From positions 14,791 to 78,790 of the forward strand of contig JBKDUF010000048.1 of NCBI GenBank assembly GCA_046339595.1: DNA of 64,000 nucleotides, written 5' to 3'. The notes below the pieces were generated by a model. The model saw only the letters and a list, made by a program, of their open reading frames with translations. It was not told the origin of the DNA and did no database searches. This stretch comes from Ga0077527 sp021300125 (GTDB lineage Bacteria > Pseudomonadota > Gammaproteobacteria > Burkholderiales > SG8-41). Shown here piece after piece: positions 25,418 through 33,848 of this stretch. The translations under genes were made by a program, and so were the position numbers. How positions within the stretch are numbered: position 1 is the stretch's first letter; each line of letters starts with the position of its first letter.

Positions 25418-26739
25418 GCGCGGCACGCCGCGAGTTCCTGGACCTCGGACCGCTGCACGATGCGCGCGGCACGGTGCGCCTGCCCGGGTCGAAGAGCATT
25501 TCCAACCGTACGCTGCTGCTGGCAGCGCTGGCCGAAGGCACGACCGTGCTGCGCGAGGTGCTCGATTCCGACGACACCCGTCACATGCTGGCGGCCCTGC
25601 GCGCGCTGGGCGTGGCTTGCGAGGACGCGGGTCCGCGTGCGATCCGTGTGCACGGCGCTGGCGGCGCTTTTGCGGTGAAGCAGGCGGAACTGTTCCTTGG
25701 CAACGCCGGCACCGCGGTGCGCCCGCTGACCGCCGTGCTTGCACTGTGCGGGGGCGAATACCGCATTGACGGCGTGGCGCGCATGCACGAGCGGCCCATC
25801 GGCGACCTGGTTGATGCGCTGCGCCAGCTGGGCGCTGCGATCGATTACATCGCAAATGCCGGCTTCCCGCCGCTGGCCATCCATGCCGGTGCGATCCGCG
25901 GGCGCGATGAGGTTTCAATCCGCGGCAATGTCTCCAGCCAGTATCTGACCGGCCTGCTGATGGCCCTGCCGCTGCTGCGACGGCGCACGCGGGTGGTGAT
26001 CGACGGCGAGCTGATTTCCAAGCCCTACGTCGAGATCACGCTCAACGCGATGCGGCAGTTCGGCGTCATCGTGGAACGCGAGGGCTGGGCCGCATTCACG
26101 GTGCCCGGTGACGCCCGCTATGCCAGCCCGGGCGAGCTCTACGTTGAAGGTGATGCCTCGTCGGCTTCGTATTTCCTGGCCGCGGGTGCGATTGCGGGCC
26201 TGCGCGGCGGCGGGCCCGTGCGCGTGGAAGGCGTGGGCCGCGACAGCGCGCAGGGCGACGTGCGCTTTGCCGATGCGCTGGCGCAGATGGGCGCCGCGGT
26301 GCGCATGGGGCCGTACGGGATCGAGGCCGGGGCGGATGCCGCTGCGCGCTCAGCGGGGCGTTTGCGCGCGATTGATCTTGATTGCAACCATATCCCGGAC
26401 GCGGCCATGACCCTCGCGGTTGCCGGCCTGTTCGCCGACGGACCGAGCCGTCTGCGCAACATCGCCAGCTGGCGGGTCAAGGAAACCGACCGCATAGACG
26501 CCATGGCGAAGGAGCTCGCCAAACTGGGTGCGGAGGTGGAGGCGGGCAGCGATTACCTGGTGATCACGCCGCCCCGGCAGTGGCGCAGCGCGGCCATCGA
26601 TACCTATGACGATCACCGCATGGCGATGTGCTTTGCGCTGGCGGCTTTCGGCGGCGTGGCCCTGCGCATCAATGATCCGGACTGCGTGGCCAAGACCTTC
26701 CCCGAGTTTTTCGGGGTGCTGGACGGGATTGCCTGCTGA
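25414..26739 (+). CDS. aroA: 5-enolpyruvylshikimate-3-phosphate synthase AroA
   Basis: The 441-residue protein is EPSP synthase, the sixth shikimate-pathway enzyme, joining PEP to shikimate 3-phosphate. The N-terminal LPGSKSISNRTLLLAAL motif holds the active-site lysine and serine, and the PEP-binding loop reads LGNAGTAVRPLTA. The domain-2 DxHR motif is YDDHRMAMCF. It starts inside the end of tyrA and ends overlapping the cmk start by one base. Class I type by its LGNAGTA loop, which is normally glyphosate-sensitive; the residue after GTA is V rather than M. Confidence 0.96.
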   Translation: MSAARREFLDLGPLHDARGTVRLPGSKSISNRTLLLAALAEGTTVLREVLDSDDTRHMLAALRALGVACEDAGPRAIRVHGAGGAFAVKQAELFLGNAGTAVRPLTAVLALCGGEYRIDGVARMHERPIGDLVDALRQLGAAIDYIANAGFPPLAIHAGAIRGRDEVSIRGNVSSQYLTGLLMALPLLRRRTRVVIDGELISKPYVEITLNAMRQFGVIVEREGWAAFTVPGDARYASPGELYVEGDASSASYFLAAGAIAGLRGGGPVRVEGVGRDSAQGDVRFADALAQMGAAVRMGPYGIEAGADAAARSAGRLRAIDLDCNHIPDAAMTLAVAGLFADGPSRLRNIASWRVKETDRIDAMAKELAKLGAEVEAGSDYLVITPPRQWRSAAIDTYDDHRMAMCFALAAFGGVALRINDPDCVAKTFPEFFGVLDGIAC

Positions 26740-27407
26740 TGGCCATGGCGGGCACCCAGGTCCCGGTCATCGCCATTGACGGCCCTTCGGCCTCGGGCAA
26801 GGGTACCGTGGCAGCGGCCGTGGCGCAGCACCTCGGCTGGCATTACCTCGACAGCGGCGCGCTGTACCGGATTGTCGGCCTGGCTGCCGGGGATCGCGGA
26901 CTGGATCTCGACAATGATGCAGAAATATCCCGTATCACATTGAATCTAAACATAAAATTTGATGATGACCGGGTGCTGCTCGACGGTCTCGATGTCGGCC
27001 AGCGGATCCGGGGTGAGGCGGCCGGGGCCGCTGCCTCCCGGGTCGGCGCCTTGCCCGGCGTGCGCCACGCCTTGCTGGCGCTGCAACAGGGCTTCCGCCG
27101 GCCCCCGGGACTGGTCGCCGACGGGCGCGACATGGGGTCAGTGGTGTTCCCCGATGCGGTGCTCAAAATCTACCTCACCGCAAGCGCGGAAGAGCGGGCC
27201 GAGAGACGCTATAAGCAGTTGATCGCAAAGGGAACGGGTGCTAGTATGGCCGCCCTTTTGCGGGGTATCCGCGAGCGTGATTTTCGCGACATCCATCGCG
27301 CTGCGGCCCCTTTGCTGAAGTGTCCTGACGCCGTCGAAATCGATTCCACCGCCATGCCGGTGGAAGCGGTGGTGGCCCGGGTCCTGCAGTTGTTTCAAAG
27401 GCGTTAA
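26739..27407 (+). CDS. cmk: Cytidylate kinase Cmk
   Basis: The 222-residue nucleotide kinase phosphorylates CMP and dCMP. Its Walker A loop is IDGPSASGKGTVA (residues 10-22), and the NMP-binding insertion contains YLDSGALYR. DGRDMGSVVFPDA is the family's CMP-site block. An unusually AT-rich stretch of about 30 bases (26933-26965) encodes TLNLNIKFDD within the otherwise GC-rich gene. The usual partner rpsA follows 103 bases downstream. Confidence 0.96.
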   Translation: MAMAGTQVPVIAIDGPSASGKGTVAAAVAQHLGWHYLDSGALYRIVGLAAGDRGLDLDNDAEISRITLNLNIKFDDDRVLLDGLDVGQRIRGEAAGAAASRVGALPGVRHALLALQQGFRRPPGLVADGRDMGSVVFPDAVLKIYLTASAEERAERRYKQLIAKGTGASMAALLRGIRERDFRDIHRAAAPLLKCPDAVEIDSTAMPVEAVVARVLQLFQRR

Positions 27408-27509
27408 ACAGGCGTTGCCTGGCTTCACCGGTGCCGCGGAACACCAAATTCCGCGGTTTGTTCAACCCACTCCCGTTTCTGCAACGGGTGTGATAACCTG
27501 CTGATTCCA

Positions 27510-29234
27510 ATGATGAAAACCTCCCCCCAGGCCGCCCCGGCGGTTGCCACTGAAAGCTTTGCCGCGCTCTTCGAAGAGAGCCTGTCGCGCAAGGAAATGC
27601 GCATCGGCGAAGTGATTACCGCCGAAGTGATCCGCGTCGATGACAATTTCGTCGTCGTCAACGCCGGCCTGAAGTCGGAAAGCTATGTCCCGGCTGAAGA
27701 ATTCCGCAACGACCGCGGTGAAATCGAAGTCAAGTCCGGCGACTTTGTCAGTGTCGCCATCGAATCCCTCGAAGACGGCTACGGCGAGACCCGCCTGTCG
27801 CGTGACAAGGCCAAGCGTCTTGCCGCCTGGATGGCGCTGGAAGATGCGCTGGAGAAGGGCAACATCGTCGAAGGCGTCATCACCGGCAAGGTGAAGGGCG
27901 GCCTCACCGTGATGATCAACGGCATCCGTGCCTTCCTTCCGGGTTCGCTGGTCGATACCCGTCCGGTCAAGGACACCACACCGTACGAAAACAAGCAGAT
28001 GGAGTTCAAGGTCATCAAGCTCGACCGCAAGCGCAATAACGTCGTCGTGTCGCGTCGTGCCGTGCTTGAAGCCAGCCAGGGTGAAGAGCGCGCCAAGCTG
28101 CTCGAGACGCTGCGCGAAGGACTCACCGTCAAGGGCATCGTCAAGAACATCACCGACTACGGCGCGTTCGTGGACCTCGGCGGCATTGACGGCCTGCTGC
28201 ACATCACCGATCTGGCCTGGCGCCGGGTCAAGCATCCGTCCGAGATGCTCAGCGTCGGCGACGAGGTCACCGCCAAGGTGCTCAAGTTCGACCAGGAAAA
28301 GAACCGCGTCTCGCTGGGCATGAAACAGCTGGGTGAGGATCCCTGGGTCGGCCTGTCGCGCCGCTATCCGCCCAAGACCCGCCTGTTCGGCAAGGTGTCG
28401 AACCTCACCGACTACGGCGCGTTCGTCGAGATCGAGCCGGGCATCGAAGGCCTGGTGCATGTCTCGGAGATGGACTGGACCAACAAGAACGTGCATCCCT
28501 CCAAGGTCGTTCAGCTGGGCGACGAAGTCGAGGTCATGGTGCTCGAGATCGACGAGGACCGCCGGCGCATTTCGCTGGGCATGAAGCAGTGCATGGCGAA
28601 TCCCTGGGAAGAGTTCTCGATGAACTTCAAGAAGGGCGACAAGGTGAAGGGGCAGATCAAGTCGATCACCGACTTCGGCATCTTCATCGGCCTGGCCGGC
28701 GGCATCGACGGCCTGGTGCACCTGTCCGACCTGTCCTGGAACGCGCCCGGCGAGGAGGCCGTGCGCAACTACAAGAAGGGCGAGGAATTGGAAGCCCAGG
28801 TCCTGTCCATCGATGTCGAGCGCGAGCGCATCTCGCTCGGCGTCAAGCAGCTCGAGGGTGATCCCTTCTCGAGCTATGTCGGCGGCCACGAGAAAAATAC
28901 CGTGGTGACCGGCACCGTCAAGGCGATCGATGCCAAGGGCGCCGTGATCGCGCTCGATGGCGACATGGAAGGCTACCTGCGTGCATCGGAAGTTTCGCGT
29001 GACCGCGTGGAAGACATCCGCACCAAGCTGAAAGAGGGTGACTCGGTCACGGCGATGATCATCAACATCGACCGCAAGAACCGCACGATCAACCTGTCGA
29101 TCAAGGCCAAAGACCTCGCGGAGGACACCGAAGCCATGCAGAAACTGGCTTCGGACAAGCAGGCGAGCACGGGAACGACCAATCTGGGCGCCCTGCTCAA
29201 GGCCAAGCTCGACACTGCCAATACTCAACAATAA
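27510..29234 (+). CDS. rpsA: 30S ribosomal protein S1
   Basis: The 574-residue protein contains six S1-type OB-fold repeats; clear repeats are marked by VKNITDYGAFVDLGGIDGLL, VSNLTDYGAFVEIEPGIEGL and IKSITDFGIFIGLAGGIDGL. It is slightly longer than E. coli S1. S1 unwinds structured mRNAs and helps initiate translation on messages with weak ribosome sites, relevant here because several genes in this window have AT-rich leaders and no Shine-Dalgarno sequence. Two ATGs at 27510 and 27513 are both possible starts. Confidence 0.97.
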   Translation: MMKTSPQAAPAVATESFAALFEESLSRKEMRIGEVITAEVIRVDDNFVVVNAGLKSESYVPAEEFRNDRGEIEVKSGDFVSVAIESLEDGYGETRLSRDKAKRLAAWMALEDALEKGNIVEGVITGKVKGGLTVMINGIRAFLPGSLVDTRPVKDTTPYENKQMEFKVIKLDRKRNNVVVSRRAVLEASQGEERAKLLETLREGLTVKGIVKNITDYGAFVDLGGIDGLLHITDLAWRRVKHPSEMLSVGDEVTAKVLKFDQEKNRVSLGMKQLGEDPWVGLSRRYPPKTRLFGKVSNLTDYGAFVEIEPGIEGLVHVSEMDWTNKNVHPSKVVQLGDEVEVMVLEIDEDRRRISLGMKQCMANPWEEFSMNFKKGDKVKGQIKSITDFGIFIGLAGGIDGLVHLSDLSWNAPGEEAVRNYKKGEELEAQVLSIDVERERISLGVKQLEGDPFSSYVGGHEKNTVVTGTVKAIDAKGAVIALDGDMEGYLRASEVSRDRVEDIRTKLKEGDSVTAMIINIDRKNRTINLSIKAKDLAEDTEAMQKLASDKQASTGTTNLGALLKAKLDTANTQQ

Positions 29235-29252
29235 GCACCATAAGGGAGCATC

Positions 29253-29537
29253 ATGACCAAGTCGGAGTTGATCGCGAAACTGGCCGCGCGCTATCCGCAG
29301 CTCGTGGCCAAGGACGCCGAACTGGCAGTGAAGATGATTCTGGACGCGATGGGCAAAAGCCTGTCGCAGGGCCAGCGCATCGAAATCCGCGGCTTTGGCA
29401 GTTTCGGACTCAACTACCGACCGCCCCGCACCGGGCGCAACCCGAAGTCGGGTGAACGCGTGCAGGTGCCGGCAAAGCATGTTCCGCATTTCAAGGCCGG
29501 CAAGGAACTGCGCGAGCGCGTCGACATCAAGAAATAA
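29253..29537 (+). CDS. ihfB: Integration host factor subunit beta
   Basis: The 94-residue protein is the beta subunit of IHF, a sequence-specific DNA-bending protein. It begins MTKSELIAKLAARYPQ and carries the DNA-intercalating arm region RPPRTGRNPKSGE with the key proline. It follows rpsA by 18 bases with a GGGAGC ribosome site and is followed by a strong terminator, closing the gyrA-ihfB gene series. Confidence 0.97.
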   Translation: MTKSELIAKLAARYPQLVAKDAELAVKMILDAMGKSLSQGQRIEIRGFGSFGLNYRPPRTGRNPKSGERVQVPAKHVPHFKAGKELRERVDIKK

Positions 29538-29560
29538 CGGACGAGGCATCGTTCCCTGGG

Positions 29561-29592
29561 GCGGCATGGCCTATCGGCCATGCCGCTTTTTT
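29561..29592 (+). terminator. Rho-independent terminator after ihfB
   Basis: A perfect 11-base-pair hairpin, GCGGCATGGCC/GGCCATGCCGC with a TATC loop, is followed by six or more T residues. Confidence 0.93.
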
Positions 29593-29672
29593 GTGTGCCG
29601 TATTTGTGTGCCGTATCCGTCTGCTGCTGTCGACCCGGGCATGGGGCGGCGACATGATATTCTCGCCCTGTC

Positions 29673-29960
29673 ATGCGTTACCTGAGCTGGGCCGTCAAAG
29701 GCGCGCTGTTCCTGCTGATCCTGTCCTTTGCCGTGGTCAATACCGACCCGGTAACGGTGCGCTACTACCTCGGCCATCAGTGGCAGGCACCGCTGGTGCT
29801 GGTGCTGCTGTTGGCCCTGTGCCTTGGCGCCGCCCTGGGCCTCCTGGTGGGGCTGGTGCAGACGCTGAGGCTGCGCCGGCGCATCGCCGCGCTGGAGCGC
29901 GAACTGCAGGCGCTGCGTCAGCCGCCGTCGCCGCCGCTGCCTCCCTCGGATCTTCTGTGA
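29673..29960 (+). CDS. lapA: LapA family (DUF1049) inner-membrane protein
   Basis: The 95-residue protein has two transmembrane helices (about 4-22 and 38-62, the second starting QAPLVLVLLLALCLGAALG) and a C-terminal coiled-coil-like Leu/Arg-rich tail ending in a proline-rich stretch. LapA partners LapB in regulating LPS assembly in E. coli. It lies 13 bases ahead of lapB and starts a new transcription unit after the ihfB terminator, as in other proteobacteria. Confidence 0.9.
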   Translation: MRYLSWAVKGALFLLILSFAVVNTDPVTVRYYLGHQWQAPLVLVLLLALCLGAALGLLVGLVQTLRLRRRIAALERELQALRQPPSPPLPPSDLL

Positions 29961-29973
29961 GCGTGTAGAAGGC

Positions 29974-31149
29974 ATGGACATCGAACTGTGGTGGCTGCTG
30001 GCGTTGCCGCTGTTTTTCGCGCTGGGCTGGCTGGCCGCGCGCGTTGACATCCGCCAGCTGGTGTCCGAGTCGCGCCTGTTGCCGGCCTCCTACTTCAAGG
30101 GGCTCAATTTCCTGCTCAACGAGCAGCCCGACAAGGCGATCGAGGCCTTCATCGAGGTTGCTCGCGTCAACCCGCAGACCATCGAGCTGCATTTCGCCCT
30201 GGGCAGCCTGTTCCGCCGCCGTGGCGAGGTCGAGCGCGCCATCCGCATGCACCAGAACCTTGCCGAGCGCGAGGACCTTGCCCAGGAACAGAAGCTGCAG
30301 GCGGTGCTCGAGCTGGCGCAGGATTACCTGAAGGCGGGGCTGCTCGACCGCGCCGAAGAACTGTTCCTGCGGCTGGACGGCAGCGCGCATGCCGAGGCCG
30401 CCGCGCGTTTCCTGCTCGAGATCTACGAGCAGGAACGGGACTGGCACAAGGCGATCGGCACCGCGGAGCGTCTCGAATCGCTGACCGGCCGTTCCTACCA
30501 GAAGGAAATTGCCAATTTCGGCTGCGAGCTGGCGGCGCGTGAACTGATGCAGTCGCGACCAGCCGAGGCGCGGCCGCACCTCTCCGCGGCGCTGGGCCAC
30601 CACCGGTTGTGCGTGCGCGCCAACATCCTGCTCGGCGACCTGGAGCGCGGCCTTGGCAACAGCGCGGCGGCGATCGCCACATGGCAGCGCATCGAATCAC
30701 AGAGCCCGGCCTATCTGTCGCTGGTTGCCGAGCGCCTGCTCAACGCCTACCGCGACGAAGGCAGGGCGGAAGAGGGGCTGAACCTGCTGCGCGGCTACCT
30801 CGAAAAATATCCCTCGCTGGACCTTCTCGCCATGGTGTATCGCGAGACGCTGGCCTCGGGCGGCGCTGCGGCCGCCTACCGGCTGGTGCGCGACGAAGTG
30901 CGGCGCACGCCGACGCTGCTCGGTCTGGACAAGCTGCTCGAGGCGCAGCTGCTCGAGGCGCCGCCGGAAAAGCAGCACGACCTGCAGCTGATCAAGCAGC
31001 TGATCCACCAGCACACGCGCAGCCTTGCCATGTATAAATGCGAGCACTGCGGATTTCGCGCGCGGCAGTTCTACTGGCATTGTCCGGCCTGCGGCGAATG
31101 GGAAACCTACGCCCCCAAACGTACTGAAGAGAAAGGCATCCCGGCATGA
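29974..31149 (+). CDS. lapB: LPS assembly protein LapB (YciM)
   Basis: The 391-residue protein has an N-terminal membrane anchor (LWWLLALPLFFALGWLAAR), then about nine TPR repeats on the cytoplasmic side, then a rubredoxin-like zinc/iron knuckle at the C-terminus with CEHCGF and CPACGEW. In E. coli LapB recruits the FtsH protease to degrade LpxC and coordinates LPS synthesis; TPRs and the rubredoxin knuckle are both needed. The stop overlaps the pyrF start by four bases. Confidence 0.95.
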   Translation: MDIELWWLLALPLFFALGWLAARVDIRQLVSESRLLPASYFKGLNFLLNEQPDKAIEAFIEVARVNPQTIELHFALGSLFRRRGEVERAIRMHQNLAEREDLAQEQKLQAVLELAQDYLKAGLLDRAEELFLRLDGSAHAEAAARFLLEIYEQERDWHKAIGTAERLESLTGRSYQKEIANFGCELAARELMQSRPAEARPHLSAALGHHRLCVRANILLGDLERGLGNSAAAIATWQRIESQSPAYLSLVAERLLNAYRDEGRAEEGLNLLRGYLEKYPSLDLLAMVYRETLASGGAAAAYRLVRDEVRRTPTLLGLDKLLEAQLLEAPPEKQHDLQLIKQLIHQHTRSLAMYKCEHCGFRARQFYWHCPACGEWETYAPKRTEEKGIPA

Positions 31150-31862
31150 GCGGCAATGCGGCCCCGCTTCACAACCCGCGCGTGATTGTTGCGCTGGATT
31201 ACGCCAGCGCGGAACCGGCGCTGGCGCTGGCGGCACGGCTGGATCCGAAGGCCTGCCGCGTCAAGGTCGGCAAGGAGCTGTTCACCGTTGCAGGGCCTTC
31301 GCTGGTGACGCAGCTAGCTGCGCGGGGTTTTGACGTGTTTCTCGATCTCAAATACCACGACATCCCGAACACCGTGGCTGCGGCCTGCAAGGCGGCGGCA
31401 GGCCTGGGCGCCTGGATGATCAATGTCCACGCCAGCGGCGGCAGCGCGATGATGCGCGCGGCACGCGAAGCGCTGGCCGTCACGTCGAAGCCGCCGCTGC
31501 TGATCGCGGTGACCGTGCTCACCAGCATGGGTGATGAAGACCTGCGCGAGATCGGTCAGCGGGAATCGGCGCCGCAGCTGGTGGAACGCCTGGCCCGCCT
31601 GACACAGGCGAGCGGTCTCGACGGCGTGGTGTGTTCGGCCCAGGAAGCGGCGCTGCTGCGCAAGGCCTGTGGCGCGGAGTTCAAGCTGGTCACTCCGGGC
31701 ATCCGCCTCGCCGATGCCGGCAAGGATGACCAGAAACGCATCGTCACGCCGGCGGCGGCCGTGGCGGCGGGCGCGGATTACCTGGTGGTGGGGCGGCCGA
31801 TCACCCAGGCGGCCGATCCGCTGGCGGCGCTGGCGCGGATCAATGCGGAAATCGGGGCTTGA
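31146..31862 (+). CDS. pyrF: Orotidine 5'-phosphate decarboxylase PyrF
   Basis: The 238-residue TIM-barrel enzyme decarboxylates OMP to UMP, the last step of de novo pyrimidine synthesis. The catalytic DLKYHDIPNT motif (charged Lys-Asp array) lies near residues 64-73, and the phosphate-binding VTPGIRL and VVGRPIT segments are present. The start overlaps lapB by four bases. The same lapB-pyrF pairing is common in proteobacteria. Confidence 0.96.
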   Translation: MSGNAAPLHNPRVIVALDYASAEPALALAARLDPKACRVKVGKELFTVAGPSLVTQLAARGFDVFLDLKYHDIPNTVAAACKAAAGLGAWMINVHASGGSAMMRAAREALAVTSKPPLLIAVTVLTSMGDEDLREIGQRESAPQLVERLARLTQASGLDGVVCSAQEAALLRKACGAEFKLVTPGIRLADAGKDDQKRIVTPAAAVAAGADYLVVGRPITQAADPLAALARINAEIGA

Positions 31863-31876
31863 GATCATCACGCGCC

Positions 31877-32851
31877 ATGAAAAATAAAACAATAAAAACA
31901 AATACTTATAAACTTCCGTCGGCGGTGCGCAGGGCGCGCGTGCTGGTGGTTGGCGACGTCATGCTCGATCGCTACTGGTTCGGCGAGGTGAGCCGCATTT
32001 CACCGGAAGCGCCGGTGCCGATTGTCAAAGTCGACCGCATCGAGGAACGCCCGGGCGGCGCCGCCAATGTCGCACGCAATGTTTCTGCACTGGGTGCTAA
32101 GGCCGCGCTGCTGTCGGTGGTCGGGCGGGATGAAGCCGGGCGCTGCCTGAAGCAGCTGCTGCAGCAGGAGAAGGTGGCGACCAGCCTGCACACCGACGCT
32201 ACGATCTCGACCACGGTCAAGCTGCGCGTGATCGGCCGCCAGCAGCAGCTGCTGCGCGCGGATTTCGAAACCCTGCCCAGCCATGAGGTGCTGGCTTCCA
32301 AGCTCAAGGACTACCAGCGTCTGCTGAAGAATGCGGACGTCGTGATCCTGTCCGATTACGGCAAGGGCGGCCTCGCACACATCGCGAAAATGATCGCGGC
32401 CGCGCGCAGCCTTGGCGTGCCGGTGCTGGTCGATCCCAAAGGGGAGGATTATTCGCGTTACCGGGGTGCGACGCTGGTCACGCCGAACCGCGCCGAACTG
32501 CGCGCCGTTACCGGCGGCTGGACTTCCGAGCGCATGCTCGAAGCCAAGGCCCAGGCGCTGCGCCAGCGCCTCGGGCTCGGCGGCCTGCTGGTGACGCGCA
32601 GCGAAGAAGGGATGACGCTGTACCGCAAGGGCGGCAAGCGCCATGAGCCGGCACAGGCGCGCGAGGTCTATGACGTCAGCGGCGCTGGCGACACGGTGAT
32701 CGCCACCATCGGCGTGATGCTGGCTGCAGGGGAGAGCATGGACAGCGCGATCCGCATCGCCAACCGTGCCGCCGGCATTGTCGTCGGCAAGTTCGGCACG
32801 GCGGTGGTGTACCCGCAGGAACTGTTCGCGGCGGCGGAGGGACAATCATGA
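31877..32851 (+). CDS. hldA: D-glycero-beta-D-manno-heptose-7-phosphate kinase HldA (RfaE domain I)
   Basis: The product is a ribokinase-family (PfkB) kinase corresponding to the first half of E. coli HldE; the adenylyltransferase half is absent here. DVMLDRYWFGEVSRISPEAP is the substrate-binding N-terminus and DVSGAGDTVIATIG carries the catalytic aspartate. The annotated ATG (31877) gives 324 residues but starts with MKNKTIKTNTYKLPS, encoded by a copy of the AT-rich junction motif. A GTG at 31925 region (VRRARVLVVGD) would remove this odd extension and is a credible alternative start. With hldD it makes the ADP-heptose precursor of LPS inner core. Confidence 0.92.
   Translation: MKNKTIKTNTYKLPSAVRRARVLVVGDVMLDRYWFGEVSRISPEAPVPIVKVDRIEERPGGAANVARNVSALGAKAALLSVVGRDEAGRCLKQLLQQEKVATSLHTDATISTTVKLRVIGRQQQLLRADFETLPSHEVLASKLKDYQRLLKNADVVILSDYGKGGLAHIAKMIAAARSLGVPVLVDPKGEDYSRYRGATLVTPNRAELRAVTGGWTSERMLEAKAQALRQRLGLGGLLVTRSEEGMTLYRKGGKRHEPAQAREVYDVSGAGDTVIATIGVMLAAGESMDSAIRIANRAAGIVVGKFGTAVVYPQELFAAAEGQS
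31891..31910. repeat. AT-rich junction motif, copy at the pyrF-hldA junction
   Basis: AATAAAAACAAATACTTATA on the plus strand; its first 18 bases are identical to the minus-strand copy at 23388-23405. It lies within the annotated N-terminus of hldA or, if translation starts at the downstream GTG, in its leader. Confidence 0.5.
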
Positions 32852-33846
32852 TGCATGTGGTCACCGGAGCGGCCGGATTCATCGGCGCCAACATCGTCCG
32901 CGGCCTGAATGCCATGGGTGTGGACCAGATACTGGCGGTGGACGACCTGACCCAGGGCGACAAGTTCCGCAACCTGGTGGACTGCCGCATCGCGGACTAC
33001 CTGGACAAGGACGAGTTTCTCTCGCGGCTGCGCAGCGGCGCCTTCCACGGCAGGATCAGGGCGCTGTTCCACCAGGGCGCCTGTTCAGACACGACGGCCA
33101 GCGACGGCCGCTACGTGATGGAGGTGAACTATGCCTACTCCTGCGCGCTGCTCGAATTCTGCCTTGCCGAACAGGTGCCGCTGATCTACGCATCGTCGGC
33201 GGCGACCTATGGCGCTTCGACCGAATTTCGCGAAGAGCCGGCCTGCGAGGGCCCGCTCAATGTCTACGGCTGGTCCAAGCTGCTGTTCGACCAGCGCGTG
33301 CGGCGCCTGCCGCCGGGCGGCTCGCAGGTGGTGGGGCTGCGGTATTTCAACGTCTACGGTGACCGTGAGCAGCACAAGGGGCGCATGGCCTCTGTGGCCT
33401 GGCACTTTTTCAACCAGTTCCGTGCCGAGGGTCATGTGCGGCTGTTTGAGGGCAGCGGCGGCTACGGTGATGGCGAACAGCGCCGCGACTTCATCTCGGT
33501 CGAGGATGTCGTCAGGGTCAACCTGCACTTCCTGCGCAATCCGGACTGTTCCGGCATTTTCAACTGCGGAAGCGGCAAGGCGCAGGCCTTCAACGACGTG
33601 GCGGTGGCGGTGATCAACACGCTGCGCGGTAACGAAGGCCGGCCGGCGCTGTCGCTGGCCGAACTCCAGCAGCAGCAGCTGATCCGCTACATTCCGTTTC
33701 CCGGCGACCTGCGCGGCAAATACCAGAGCTACACCCAGGCCGACCTCGGTGCCCTGCGCGCCGCCGGCTATGGCGAACCCTTCCTGACGGTGGAGCAGGG
33801 CGTGTCGCGGTATGTGGCTCAACTGCTGGCGCGGGCAGCCGTCTGA
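32848..33846 (+). CDS. hldD: ADP-L-glycero-D-manno-heptose 6-epimerase HldD
   Basis: The 332-residue extended short-chain dehydrogenase has the nucleotide-binding GAAGFIGANIV motif (residues 7-17) and the YGWSKLLFD catalytic Tyr-Lys pair near residue 140. It epimerises ADP-D,D-heptose to ADP-L,D-heptose for lipopolysaccharide core assembly. The ATG overlaps the hldA stop by four bases, so kinase and epimerase are translationally coupled. Confidence 0.96.
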   Translation: MMHVVTGAAGFIGANIVRGLNAMGVDQILAVDDLTQGDKFRNLVDCRIADYLDKDEFLSRLRSGAFHGRIRALFHQGACSDTTASDGRYVMEVNYAYSCALLEFCLAEQVPLIYASSAATYGASTEFREEPACEGPLNVYGWSKLLFDQRVRRLPPGGSQVVGLRYFNVYGDREQHKGRMASVAWHFFNQFRAEGHVRLFEGSGGYGDGEQRRDFISVEDVVRVNLHFLRNPDCSGIFNCGSGKAQAFNDVAVAVINTLRGNEGRPALSLAELQQQQLIRYIPFPGDLRGKYQSYTQADLGALRAAGYGEPFLTVEQGVSRYVAQLLARAAV

Positions 33847-33848
33847 GC

